Source: an uncultured Aquimarina sp. (GTDB lineage Bacteria > Bacteroidota > Bacteroidia > Flavobacteriales > Flavobacteriaceae). Taken from it: a stretch of DNA of 64,000 bases. The stretch covers positions 21,088-85,087 of the forward strand of contig CANMLW010000017.1 of NCBI GenBank assembly GCA_947498705.1, read 5' to 3'. Under the pieces are notes generated by a model. The model ran no database searches. It saw nothing but the letters and a program-made list of their open reading frames with translations, and was not told where the DNA came from. Every line of letters begins with the position of its first letter. Within the stretch, counting starts at the first letter, position 1. A program made the position numbers and the translations under genes. This document shows positions 53,943 to 62,701 of this stretch, piece by piece.

Positions 53943-54120
53943 TGTATAACGTTTAATATATATATGCCGTAGCCGGGCAAAATGTTACCCTATTTTCGAC
54001 AGAAACTGTGCATTGATTGCTAACTTTAACATTGAGCAAGCATTACGCCTTACCAAAAATACAATAACCATTCGATTCATCACTTAGCAACTATGATCAG
54101 ATATATAGTGTTGTCTGTAG
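53943..54120 (-). repeat. attC-like element 4
   Basis: Stop-side CAGACAACACTATATATCTG ... ATAGTTGC and start-side GCATATATATTAAACGTTAT. About 178 bp. The long loop contains TTGCTAACTTTAAC and GCAAGCATTACGCCTTACC, shared with element 7. Confidence 0.75.
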
Positions 54121-54123
54121 TTT

Positions 54124-54708
54124 TTATATATTTCCTTCAACTATATCACTCCAAAAAATAATTTCTTTAGCAGATAATACTTTTCCGAATTTTTCAGGTA
54201 TTTCAAAATTGAATTCTTTTGAGAAATATTCTGCTAAATCGTTGCCATAATATATAATATCCGATTGATGAACAGAGAAAACTGGATTTCCTACTTCGTT
54301 AGGTAGAGATGGTAAATAGCGATGAGAATATATCGGTATTAATTTCGGATATGATTTGAAAGCTTGTTCAACAATATTTCTTTGACTTTTAAAGTCGCTA
54401 GGTTTTGTTCCCCATTTATCAAACCAAAAATAACCTCCTTTAATACTGTGAAGAAGTCCTTCAAGAGGCCAGTTTAAACGATCAATAATTTCTTTTCTTC
54501 CTTTATCAGAGTTAAGTGTATACCGCCAATGAATGAAACCATTTGAAACTGGTAGTTTTGTTTTTAAGAATAATTTTAAATCCTTTGGGAAATTTATATC
54601 AAAAAGCTCTTCAATTCCAGAGAATTCCTTTTCAGAAAGTCCATTATCAACCGAAATTCCCTTCTTTTCAAGTTTAGATATTATTCTGTTTAATAATTTA
54701 GTTTCCAT
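54124..54708 (-). CDS. SMI1/KNR4 (SUKH)-like protein (cassette gene)
   Basis: 194 residues. SUKH pattern: SGIEELFDINFPKDLKLFLK (about 29-48), VSNGFIHWR, YFWFDKWG, VEQAFKSYPKLIPIYSHRYL and NPVFSVHQSDIIYYG. SUKH proteins are often immunity proteins to contact-dependent or polymorphic toxins. No toxin is next to it, so that role is only a possibility. A second SUKH-like gene is at 63257. Confidence 0.8.
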   Translation of the reverse strand: METKLLNRIISKLEKKGISVDNGLSEKEFSGIEELFDINFPKDLKLFLKTKLPVSNGFIHWRYTLNSDKGRKEIIDRLNWPLEGLLHSIKGGYFWFDKWGTKPSDFKSQRNIVEQAFKSYPKLIPIYSHRYLPSLPNEVGNPVFSVHQSDIIYYGNDLAEYFSKEFNFEIPEKFGKVLSAKEIIFWSDIVEGNI

Positions 54709-54716
54709 TTTAGAAT

Positions 54717-54758
54717 TATAAACGACGGCTTATGTATGGCCACACGTTTTAGTTATCA
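54717..54758 (-). repeat. attC-like element 5 (short, atypical)
   Basis: Only about 42 bp separate the two cassettes: GATAAC (overlapping the stop region of 54749) and GTTTATAA (before 54708), with partly complementary arms (AACGTGTGGCC...). Low similarity to the other elements. It may be a deletion product. Confidence 0.35.
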
Positions 54759-56209
54759 TTTATTCGCTTCATTATATAATCCAATTGACTATCTCTACCA
54801 TTTATCAAGTCTTTTATTGTTTGAGTGATTTCAATATCAGGTAATATCCCACTTCCTTTTGGTATAGAATTGTCAAGAACATATTTATCTATTTTTACAA
54901 ATGGTATTCGAACCATTATTTTTGAATTTGGAAGCTCATATAAGGCTAAAAATTGTCCTGTGTGAAAGTAGTATCCACCACCAGTTTCTTCACCAATAAG
55001 TGTTATATCCTTAGAATTCTTGGCACTTAAAGCAAAAGCACTGCTAGCAGAAAACGTATTACCGCCAATCAAAACATATACGTTTCCGTTAAATATTTTT
55101 TTATATGGAATCATTTCTGCTTGGGCATGGTCCTTTTCTAAAATCCATCGTCTATCATTTTTTTTGGCAGAAGCGAAATACATTTGAAAGAATCCAGTGT
55201 AATCAGACATTGTATGAATAACGTATTTTTTATGAGGAAGCACATTTGTAACAGCACTTTCTGATATTCTTTGCTTAAATGGTTCATTCGTTAAAAAAGA
55301 GTACAAGCTTATGGCATTGATTCTGTATCCACCAATGTTTTGTCTTATATCTATTATTAAATTTTCAGTTTTACTTTTCTTAATTTCTTTAAATAAATCA
55401 ATCAGCTTAGATTTAAATTCTTGTGGAGGTAAACCAAATGAATTTACCGTCAATACCGCAGTATTTATGGAATCTAAATAATAAACAAATGGTCGTTTTT
55501 TTGCTATTCTATTTTTAAAATATTCTATGCGATTTACACTTTGGTGATATGATGCAAAATGAGAATTTCTATTTGGGTATCGATTACCTATGTTTTCAAA
55601 TGATTTTGGAGCAATTTCAATCGTTTTAATTTTACCATTTCGCATCTTGTATTTTACCAAATATTTTTTTTTAGTTCCATATTCATAATAATGAAGTATA
55701 CCAAACTCCTTTTCTATCTGGAGGTATTTTTTTGTACGGTTGAAACCGTCTGATGGAGCATACTTTAATATATCTTTTAGAATAGCTTGAGAAGAAACGT
55801 TATTAATAGACATTATTTCAGAACCTACAGGAATTCCAAAATCATCTGTATCGGTATAAAGTTTTTCTCCTATGAACTTTACAAGCACTGGAAACATGGT
55901 AGGTAAAGTGTCCATTTTTGGATGAAGAATGTTTAAGTGACCATCTTTTACATTTTCAGCTATGGAAGTAATAGATTTGAATAAGTCATTTGGTGTTTTA
56001 AGCTTATTAATTTCTTTTTGTTCAAACGAACTAAAAATACTATCCCAAACATTCTGTGAAGTGTATTCATATAAACTTGGATGTCCAATCGTCAAGATTT
56101 CTTTGAAAATTGTGTAGTCTTCCAAAATCTGTTCATTCGACAACTCCTTCTGACCTAAAACTGAAAGAGGAAGAAGTAAAATGATTGTTATGATAATGTA
56201 TGCTTTCAT
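54749..56209 (-). CDS. S41-family peptidase-like secreted protein (cassette gene)
   Basis: 486 residues from the ATG at 56207-56209, chosen for its signal peptide (AYIIITIILLLPLSVLGQ). The frame is open further upstream only through the attC-like element. Protease domain: VKDGHLNILHPKMDTLPTMF, LIIDIRQNIGGYRINAISLY, VLIGGNTFSASSAFALSAKN with the Ser nucleophile. C-terminal GSGILPDIEITQTIKDLING. Related in family but not closely similar to the 50314 protein. Confidence 0.85.
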   Translation of the reverse strand: MKAYIIITIILLLPLSVLGQKELSNEQILEDYTIFKEILTIGHPSLYEYTSQNVWDSIFSSFEQKEINKLKTPNDLFKSITSIAENVKDGHLNILHPKMDTLPTMFPVLVKFIGEKLYTDTDDFGIPVGSEIMSINNVSSQAILKDILKYAPSDGFNRTKKYLQIEKEFGILHYYEYGTKKKYLVKYKMRNGKIKTIEIAPKSFENIGNRYPNRNSHFASYHQSVNRIEYFKNRIAKKRPFVYYLDSINTAVLTVNSFGLPPQEFKSKLIDLFKEIKKSKTENLIIDIRQNIGGYRINAISLYSFLTNEPFKQRISESAVTNVLPHKKYVIHTMSDYTGFFQMYFASAKKNDRRWILEKDHAQAEMIPYKKIFNGNVYVLIGGNTFSASSAFALSAKNSKDITLIGEETGGGYYFHTGQFLALYELPNSKIMVRIPFVKIDKYVLDNSIPKGSGILPDIEITQTIKDLINGRDSQLDYIMKRINDN

Positions 56210-56211
56210 AA

Positions 56212-56370
56212 TCTGTGGTAACGGTTTCTGCATGAAACGTAACGTATAAAAACACCAAAGATTTCGATTTATTGCTGAGTCAAATCGCAGATTTGGCGGT
56301 GCTTGCAAATACAGACGAACTTTCTGTTTAGCAATTACTAGCTATGTTTTATACACTTTGTTGTGTGAAG
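56212..56370 (-). repeat. attC-like element 6
   Basis: Stop-side CTTCACACAACAAAGTGTAT then AAAACATAG (from 56370); start-side TGTTTTTATACG ... AAACCGTTACCACAGA (to 56212). About 159 bp. The arms pair over GTATAAAA/TTTTTATAC. Confidence 0.65.
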
Positions 56371-56378
56371 TAGTTTTC

Positions 56379-56879
56379 TTATCCAGCGTTGAATTTAGCA
56401 AATCTATGTTGATTATAAAAAGTACCATTTTTAAAAACTTCACACTTTAAAACCACTTCTAATTCGTATCCGCACTTTTTTAAAGTCATCATTGAGGGTT
56501 TGTTATATTCAATTACGCAAGCTATTATTTTTTTTAGTTCGAAATTTTTAAATGCATATGCTGTCATAAGTTCAATAGATTTAGTTGCTATTCCTTTATT
56601 CCAATAAGGTTCGGCAATCCAAAATCCAATTTCTGCATTATGTCTATAAACATCATCTTTTAACCATATTCCTATGTCTCCACAAAACTCTCCTTCATAA
56701 AAAATTAAAAATCTGTCTGACAGTTTTTTATTAATGTTTTCTTTAAAAAGATCAATTGCATTTTCTACAGTAAATGGATTAGGTGTATTGTCAAAACCAT
56801 TGATATAAATATTAGGGTTGGTTCTAAATTTAGCAAAATCCCTAGCGTATTCTAAATCATATTTCCTTAATTCTACCAT
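56379..56879 (-). CDS. GNAT-family N-acetyltransferase, RimJ/RimL-like (cassette gene)
   Basis: 166 residues. ELRKYDLEYARDFAKFRTNP at the start, EIGFWIAEPYWNKGIATKSI (acetyl-CoA motif), LKKIIACVIEYNKPSMMTLK and KCGYELEVVLKCEVF match the RimJ/RimL branch. GNATs are the most frequent known cargo of cassette arrays. Its flanks are a perfect 9-bp inverted pair, GTTGTGTGA before and TCACACAAC after. Confidence 0.88.
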   Translation of the reverse strand: MVELRKYDLEYARDFAKFRTNPNIYINGFDNTPNPFTVENAIDLFKENINKKLSDRFLIFYEGEFCGDIGIWLKDDVYRHNAEIGFWIAEPYWNKGIATKSIELMTAYAFKNFELKKIIACVIEYNKPSMMTLKKCGYELEVVLKCEVFKNGTFYNQHRFAKFNAG

Positions 56880-56927
56880 TTAAATTCTATTGTTTTGTAC
56901 ATTTATTAATTGTTTAGCAGTTTTTTA

Positions 56928-57103
56928 TCACACACAACGGATAATATATGTGTCGTAGCTGTGTAAATTGTTACCCAACTTTCGACATTTCTGCGCATTG
57001 GTTGCTAACTTTAACTTTTTGCAAGCATTGCGCCTTACCAAAAATACGAGAACCATTCGATTAATCAATTTGCTGCTATGATAACATATATGTTGTTGGC
57101 AAA
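56928..57103 (-). repeat. attC-like element 7
   Basis: Stop-side TTTGCCAACAACATATATGT then TATCATAGCAGC; start-side GCTACGACACATATATTATC and CGTTGTGTGTGA. About 176 bp. The loop is shared with element 4 (TTGCTAACTTTAAC, GCGCCTTACCAAAAATAC). Confidence 0.8.
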
Positions 57104-57108
57104 TCGTT

Positions 57109-57336
57109 TTATTTTTCGAGCTTCTTTTTCTCTTTTTTACTTTTATCGGTAGCCCATCTTTTTATTCTCTCATTTAAATCGGTAAATCCAATTCCTCCAA
57201 GTAACATTCCGATTGGCATTCCAATAATTGTTCTCCAAAATTCTTTAGGGTTTCTTCTGTAGTCAGGTAAATAAGCCCAATATAGAAATCCTCCGAATAG
57301 AATTATTAAGATGGAAATCACAAAATATATAGTCAT
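57109..57336 (-). CDS. Small membrane protein (cassette gene)
   Basis: 75 residues: one strong helix (MTIYFVISILIILFGGFLYW), a second weaker hydrophobic patch (IIGMPIGMLLGGIGFTDLNE) and a very basic tail (ATDKSKKEKKKLEK). No known family. It begins 15 bp after the RDD gene stop and shares that cassette. Confidence 0.6.
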   Translation of the reverse strand: MTIYFVISILIILFGGFLYWAYLPDYRRNPKEFWRTIIGMPIGMLLGGIGFTDLNERIKRWATDKSKKEKKKLEK

Positions 57337-57351
57337 AATATCAAGTATGTT

Positions 57352-57924
57352 TTAATTGATATTTGGCATTGTCAGGGATAATCCATAAAAATAAATAGTT
57401 CCTAAAATCAAAATTAACAATAAGCTCAATTTAAATTTTACATTTTTTAGGTCAATCAAAATAGATTTAAGTTTTTCTTTTTCGGCTTTAACTACCTTTG
57501 TGTTTGCGATAAAATCGCCAATTCTTCTTTTTGGATTTATATAGCCAACAATTACTTCTAATGGCCAAGCTACAGCAATTGTCAAATTCCGTATGAAACA
57601 TTGTAATTCCGTCGCTGGATCTCCAGTATTTCGATTAATTATTTGATAACCTAAAATCCGTTTAGCGGGGCTTTTAGCATTAAAAAAATCTTTATTTACA
57701 TAAATGAACATCATAAGAAAGAAAGTAGCTGATAAAATTCTATGATCAAATTGTAAAATATCATTAGCTAACAAAATCATCATAAGTATCATTGGAGGAA
57801 CAATAACAATTGTCATAATTATGTGATCCAATAACATACTCGAAATTCGATGAAATCTTGAATTGATATTTGAAAGTTTAGTAACTTCTTTATGTAAAAC
57901 TCCTTTGTATTCAGTTTCGTTCAT
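57352..57924 (-). CDS. RDD-family membrane protein (cassette gene)
   Basis: 190 residues from the ATG at 57922-57924. The frame extends upstream only through attC-like sequence. RDD features: RISSMLLDHIIMTIVIVPPM (RxxxxxxD motif at helix 1), KSPAKRILGYQIINRNTGDP, RNLTIAVAWPLEVIVGYINP and KRRIGDFIANTKVV. RDD proteins are small membrane proteins of unclear transport function. It shares a cassette with the 75-residue protein. Flanks are GTTGGCAAA and TTTGCCAAC (perfect). Confidence 0.8.
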   Translation of the reverse strand: MNETEYKGVLHKEVTKLSNINSRFHRISSMLLDHIIMTIVIVPPMILMMILLANDILQFDHRILSATFFLMMFIYVNKDFFNAKSPAKRILGYQIINRNTGDPATELQCFIRNLTIAVAWPLEVIVGYINPKRRIGDFIANTKVVKAEKEKLKSILIDLKNVKFKLSLLLILILGTIYFYGLSLTMPNIN

Positions 57925-57932
57925 TTTTAATG

Positions 57933-58033
57933 TTTGCCAACGTTTAATATATATGTCGGAGCAGATCAAAATGTTACCTTGCTTTTAGATTCATCACTTA
58001 GCTGCTATGATCACATATATGTTGTTGTGCTTA
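57933..58033 (-). repeat. attC-like element 8
   Basis: About 101 bp. Stop-side TAAGCACAACAACATATATG then TGATCATAGCAGC; start-side CTGCTCCGACATATATATTA and AACGTTGGCAAA. Stem pairs: ATATATGT/ACATATAT and AGCAG/CTGCT with unpaired bases between, the usual attC form. Confidence 0.85.
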
Positions 58034-58570
58034 GTTTTTATTCAGTTCTGTTTCGCGTTTCGTTTTATCATTTAATTTTTTCAGTAACAATTCCGCGCCT
58101 TTTGTTGCATTCAATTTTCCACTTTGAAATTCCGACTCAATTGCGAATTTTGGCATAATTTCTATATCATTAGAAGGTTTTAGAAATGAGTCAATTTTCA
58201 CTTTACTATTGAATTCCGTCAAAGTATTCAGTTTATTTTTTAAGTCATTTTTTTCGTATTCAAATCTTTCTACTAGACTTTTCTTTTCTATACCCTTTTC
58301 TCCAATTGACTTGAGTTTAATAACTAGTGAATCAACGACTCGATTATGTTTGATTGTAGAATAATAAATTAATGCAGAATTCTCTCCATCATATTTTTTT
58401 ATTCGTCTAGAGTTAATTTCATTAAAATATATTTCAATCTTATTCTCTTCAATTTTATTCAGACTATCCAGTTTAATTCCTATTGTAGAAAACGAGTTTT
58501 CAACTTCTTTTGTGAGTTGATTACAGGAAATCAAAGTCAGAATTAAAAATGTCAGTAGTATGTTTTTCAT
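58031..58570 (-). CDS. Lipoprotein of unknown function (cassette gene)
   Basis: 179 residues from the ATG at 58568-58570 (an upstream in-frame ATG exists at 58582 but lies in attC sequence). Lipobox LTFLILTLISCNQ. The rest is charged and helical (GIEKKSLVERFEYEKNDLKN). No family recognised. The stop codon TAA is the first triplet of the flank TAAGCACAAC, whose complement GTTGTGCTTA lies before the gene. Confidence 0.65.
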   Translation of the reverse strand: MKNILLTFLILTLISCNQLTKEVENSFSTIGIKLDSLNKIEENKIEIYFNEINSRRIKKYDGENSALIYYSTIKHNRVVDSLVIKLKSIGEKGIEKKSLVERFEYEKNDLKNKLNTLTEFNSKVKIDSFLKPSNDIEIMPKFAIESEFQSGKLNATKGAELLLKKLNDKTKRETELNKN

Positions 58571-58573
58571 AAT

Positions 58574-58649
58574 TAAGCACAACGATTGATGTATGAAGCG
58601 TAATGTCCCGATAGGGCATTATGACTTTATACATTCGTGTTGTAACCAG
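58574..58649 (-). repeat. attC-like element 9 (compact)
   Basis: 76 bp with an almost continuous fold. Outer ends are TGGTTACAAC (58639-58648 side) and CGTTGTGCTTA. The inner arms include ATAATGCCC/GGGACATTA around a TATC loop. This is the size and shape of a classic attC. Confidence 0.8.
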
Positions 58650-58661
58650 TTTTATTATTTC

Positions 58662-60508
58662 CTATTCTATTTTTAATGGTTGTACCAATCTTGTAGGAAG
58701 AATAAAATTATTTTTTATAAAACCCCAATCATTGCCATTCCCAGTATAAATGCCATATCTCCCTCTTATATTTTGATTTGGAATAGATATTACATTGTTT
58801 GATACTACATTCTGTATATTATTACTATGTGCAGCTATGTGAATACCATCATAAAGTCCTGCTTCTACAGTAGCGTTACCATCATAGCGAATATCTGCAC
58901 CTGATGACCTTACATTCCAATGCCTGTTAAAATCCATAATTGTGTTAGATTGAATTGAAGAGTTTTTTGAATGCTCAATATAAATACCATGAAAACGTTT
59001 ATTAAAAATCTGATTGTTATGAATGGTGGTGAAATGCGCATAATCAACATGGATGCCATGTCCTGTAGGAAAACTTCTTCTGTCACTGAGAAGAGGCTCC
59101 AATGGATATAGTGCTAATGCATTTTGCGTAAATGACCCATCTATTATATTATTACTGATTACACCATAAGAACCTCCAAAGGCCTTTATGGCTGTATCCC
59201 CAGATGAAAAAATTGAATTATTACTAATTTTTGTTCTGTCTATATTACCTTCAAAAAAAGTCTTACAATCATCTGCATAATTATTTGTGACTTGATTATA
59301 ATATCCCAAAGCATAAAATCCGTTTTTTCCATTTGAATCTAAAACCAAATTAGCATTGTTTTCTGTTGAAAATCTAATTTTTATACATGCTGATCCTGCA
59401 ATAGAAGGAAAGACGTTGTCACTGTATCCACTCCCAATAGAATGAAACCTATTTCTATCTATTATAAATCCTCTAATTTCTTTATTACTATCTAGGATAT
59501 TAGCTCCTTGTACATTTGTAATAGATATCCCAGTATGGCAAGCACCAAAAAAGTTATCTACTATTTTGAGGTTGATTCCTTCAACATAAACACAGTTTTT
59601 AAAGTCATTGAATCTACAATTAGTAACTTCAGAATCTATATTTTTATCAGGAATATCATCTTCAATACCACCGAGGGCAAGAAAACTTAAAGCATTTCCT
59701 TCAGAACAAATTCCTTTTGGTGCATTTACAGTGTTAGGGCAATCTGGCAGAAAATATTTCCCTTCAGGAAATGCTAAGCCATTCGTTGGGTCATTATCGT
59801 TGTCTAAGCTAATGGCTCTATATCCAACAAAATTTAAATCAACAAACTTTACTCCCCATTTCCTGATAAGAAAAATATCAGACAGACCAGATCTGCCTAC
59901 TATGATATCGTTTGTTTCAATATCACCTGCAGAATATGAACCTCTTCCTTGTAATATCACAGATTTAGTGTTAATTATAATTGGTTCATAAATCAGGTAC
60001 TCGGATCCGTTAAATCTTATTTTACCCCCAGGAAGTGATGTATTTATAGCTTTTTGAATAGTTTTATATTCATTTTCTTTTATGCTTTGATTGATAGAGT
60101 TTGAATGATCTTTATCTGTTTGGTGAAAAAACAACCCGAACCATTCTGGGTAAATGGGCTGATTATGTATTTTTATATTATGATTTATTTCATTAGTCTC
60201 AATAATTTGTGTAGGTGATGCTTTGATATTTCCTTTAATGTCTAATTTGACACCATTTTTTACTTCCAATTTATTTCCTTTGAAAAAAATGAGTTCAATT
60301 CCTTTTGGAATTTTAAAATCATCTGATATAGTTATATCTCCTTTTATAGTAATTGAACCAATATCGTTGAGACTTGCTATAGCATCAGATAGAACATTGT
60401 TGACATTAGGATTGTTATCTTGTATTCCTCCCGTAAGTACGCATTCCGTTTGGGAAAAGCAAAAAAAGGAGCTAGTATAGTGAATAGGGCAAATAGTATT
60501 TTTCTCAT
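58662..60508 (-). CDS. Secreted parallel beta-helix protein, frameshifted in the signal peptide (cassette gene)
   Basis: About 615 residues. The coding frame 58662-60269 is open and contains many short beta-helix turns (IISNNIIDGSFTQNALALYP, IHNNQIFNKRFHGIYIEHSK, IVISNNVIS-like), as in pectate-lyase/NosD-type proteins that bind or cleave polysaccharides. Further upstream the frame continues (ECVLTGGIQDNNPNVNNVLS) but the signal peptide MRKILFALFTILAPFF (ATG at 60506-60508) is one frame off. One more T in the T7 run (A7 on the plus strand, 60461-60467) would join them as FFCFSQTEC, a normal cleavage site. It may be a real mutation, a phase switch or an assembly error. Confidence 0.75.
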
Positions 60509-60530
60509 AATATTTTAAAGATTTCGTAAT

Positions 60531-60730
60531 TGGCTACAACGTTTAATATATGGCAAGTTGGGCAGAAAATAAGCAATTACTTTGGGTTTAGCCACAAGCC
60601 AAATCTTTTGTATTTTGTTTTAATTTTTATCTTTTAATACCAAATCAAAAGATTTGGCGACTTTGCAAATGGACAACGACCTTTCGATTAAACACTAATC
60701 GCCCTATTTGCTATATATGGTGTTAACTAC
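60531..60730 (-). repeat. attC-like element 10
   Basis: About 200 bp. Stop-side GTAGTTAACACCATATATAG and start-side GCCATATATTAAACGTTGTA then GCCA. The loop contains a separate perfect 13-bp hairpin, GCCAAATCTTTTG (60598-60610) / CAAAAGATTTGGC (60646-60658), related to the loop of element 12. Confidence 0.75.
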
Positions 60731-61522
60731 TTTTTTGCTTTTCAGTTTGTTATAAAATAAATCATATAGGAATTTATCTTTCCCATATGCTTCATCGTTT
60801 GTGTCTTTAGTTACAATAATTCTAAATCCATTTTGGTCAACTGTTCCAGAATTCCTTGTTCTTATTCCAGTCTCACTTACATTGGTTCCTCCACCAGTAT
60901 AATAATGTTCAACTCTATTTAGACCGTCCATTCCAATTATAAAGTTTAGGCTGTCATTTTGATAAACTTCTTTAAAATAATAAATACTGTCGTTTAATTC
61001 CCATCTTAAATTATTGTTGTTAGTCAAAATAGAGTCATTGATAATCCATATTGGGAAAGTTTTCGATTTGCTAAATCTCCAGCTATTTTTTATGTCATGA
61101 TATTTGATAAAGTAATTAGGAAGTTTTAATGCATATTTATGTCTAAGCATTTTGTTTTTTATCTTGTCACTCAAATCTATTCCTTGAGAATAAGATTTTA
61201 AGGAAATTGTATCATAGCTTTTTTCCAGTTCATTGAATTCAGAATGTAGATTCATTGGCGAATATTCATAATTAGGATACATTTTGTAATTCAAGAATAT
61301 TGTTGAAATCACTAAAACGCCAAAAATGGAATATCTGAAAGTAATATTCTTAGATAAACGCGATAATAATAGAATAGATAGAACTATTATGAACAAAATA
61401 ATACTCCCAATCGACAGAAACCCCATCGTTTTAGTTAATCCATCAGTTGAGAAATTATTTAACACAATCAATGCACTAAAGCTAGTTATTAGAAGAACTA
61501 TTATTTGAAATATTTTTCGCAT
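60704..61522 (-). CDS. Membrane protein of unknown function (cassette gene)
   Basis: 272 residues. Three N-terminal helices (IFQIIVLLITSFSALIVLNN; TMGFLSIGSIILFIIVLSIL; YSIFGVLVISTIFLNYKMY) and a ~190-residue soluble part (HYTGGGTNVSETGIRTRNSG). The C-terminal VVNTIYSK is encoded inside the arm of attC-like element 10, so the reading frame ends within the recombination site. Flanks GTTACCAC / GTAGTTAAC match only partly. Confidence 0.65.
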   Translation of the reverse strand: MRKIFQIIVLLITSFSALIVLNNFSTDGLTKTMGFLSIGSIILFIIVLSILLLSRLSKNITFRYSIFGVLVISTIFLNYKMYPNYEYSPMNLHSEFNELEKSYDTISLKSYSQGIDLSDKIKNKMLRHKYALKLPNYFIKYHDIKNSWRFSKSKTFPIWIINDSILTNNNNLRWELNDSIYYFKEVYQNDSLNFIIGMDGLNRVEHYYTGGGTNVSETGIRTRNSGTVDQNGFRIIVTKDTNDEAYGKDKFLYDLFYNKLKSKKVVNTIYSK

Positions 61523-61524
61523 AT

Positions 61525-61697
61525 GTGTGGTAACGTTATAAGTATGTGTCGTGGCAGAGCAAAATGTTACCTAGCCATCGACTAATCTGCGCTTATTTTA
61601 TATCTTTTTTACATAAAATCTTTGCGCTATAGCAAATATAAAAGAACCTTTGGGTTATCACTTAACTGCTATGACATCATACTTTGTGTTACCAGCT
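61525..61697 (-). repeat. attC-like element 11
   Basis: Stop-side GCTGGTAACACAAAGTATGA then TGTCATAGCAG; start-side CTGCCACGACACATACTTAT and AACGTTACCACAC. About 173 bp. The arms pair over AGTATG and GTCATAGCAG with bulges. Confidence 0.8.
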
Positions 61698-62090
61698 GGT
61701 TCTTTTATACTTAGTCGTTCTTCTCATTTTTCCATTTCCAATGTCAAGATAAAAAATAACAGCTTTGTTTTTTATTTTACAATTCCAGGAAAGATCAGTC
61801 TTATTTCCGTTTCGATATTCCGTCAAAGTATAATATTCGCCACTTTTAGTTATTTTTCCCGAGGATTTTTCCGATTTCCATTTTTTATATTCTTTCCATC
61901 GCTTCTTATCTCCACATCCATAACTGTTTAATTCATACTCAGAGTTAGGTTTGATAATTAATTCAGTTACTTGATAGCAATAGGTTGGTCCGTTAGATAC
62001 TCCTTTAACATAATAAGTCTTCTCCGTAGTTTGTCCAATTAAACTTATGCTTACTATATTCAATAATATTATTAAAGTGACTTTTTTCAA
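61689..62090 (-). CDS. Small secreted protein (cassette gene)
   Basis: 133 residues, signal peptide KVTLIILLNIVSISLIGQ. Beta-rich with cysteines (TYCYQVTELIIKPNSEYELN, SYGCGDKKRWKE, LSWNCKIKNKAV). No family recognised. The stop TAA lies inside GCTGGTAAC, so the ORF ends within the attC end. Flanks GTTACCAGC/GCTGGTAAC are a perfect pair. Confidence 0.65.
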   Translation of the reverse strand: MKKVTLIILLNIVSISLIGQTTEKTYYVKGVSNGPTYCYQVTELIIKPNSEYELNSYGCGDKKRWKEYKKWKSEKSSGKITKSGEYYTLTEYRNGNKTDLSWNCKIKNKAVIFYLDIGNGKMRRTTKYKRTSW

Positions 62091-62104
62091 ATTTCAGTAA
62101 TACT

Positions 62105-62305
62105 TGCTGGTAACGTTCAGTATAAGAAACGTAGGGCAGGTGATAAGCACTTACGTTTCGATTTTATACATAGCTAAATATAAATATTTTGCTTTTATCT
62201 TTTTTGTTGAAAATGCCAAATTTTATATTTGGTGACTTTGTAAATAAACACAGACTTTTCGGAAAGCCTAAATCGCCCTATGTTTTTTATACCTTGTTAG
62301 CTTTA
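62105..62305 (-). repeat. attC-like element 12
   Basis: About 201 bp. Stop-side TAAAGCTAACAAGGTATAAA ... CATAGGGC; start-side GCCCTACGTTTCTTATACTG and AACGTTACCAGC. The arms pair over GTATAA and TAGGGC. The loop is a subtype with AAATTTTATATTTGG, like element 10. Confidence 0.8.
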
Positions 62306-62668
62306 GTTTTCTTTTATTTCAAACTTAACATTGTCAACATAAAAACCCCATCTTGAGAATCCAAGAGAGTGGTTTCCTCCGAGGCTGATAGATATAGTTT
62401 CTCCTGCTATTTTTGCGTTAAATGCTGTAATTTTATCTCCAATTGGTGAATCATGATCAGTATGGTTTTCCCAATTTTTATTTTTTTCATTCCAGAACAT
62501 AGCCCATTCTCTTTTAAGTTTTTCAAGAATTAATTTTCCATTCTCGTGTTTTACTCCGTCAATAATTAATTCGGCTATTTGAATTATTAATATTTCGTTA
62601 GATTTATATTCAATCCTGAATGTAGTATTCCATTCACTTTCTTGAAGTTTTAGATAATCAATACTCAT
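62303..62668 (-). CDS. Hypothetical protein (cassette gene)
   Basis: 121 residues, cytosolic. MSIDYLKLQESEWNTTFRIE, IIQIAELIIDGVKHENGKLI, KTWENHTD-like NKNWENHTDHDSP, then ISISLGGNHSLGFSRWGFYV. No family recognised. It shares a cassette with the 122-residue protein at 62702, from which it is separated by 33 bp. The stop TAA starts the flank TAAAGCTAAC. Confidence 0.6.
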   Translation of the reverse strand: MSIDYLKLQESEWNTTFRIEYKSNEILIIQIAELIIDGVKHENGKLILEKLKREWAMFWNEKNKNWENHTDHDSPIGDKITAFNAKIAGETISISLGGNHSLGFSRWGFYVDNVKFEIKEN

Positions 62669-62701
62669 TAAATACTTGTTATTAAGGGGCTAATTTTTGT
62701 T

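Noticed and set aside
56210..56308. N-terminal extension of the S41 gene (33 residues)
   Set aside because: It runs through the attC-like element; the signal peptide begins at the ATG at 56209.
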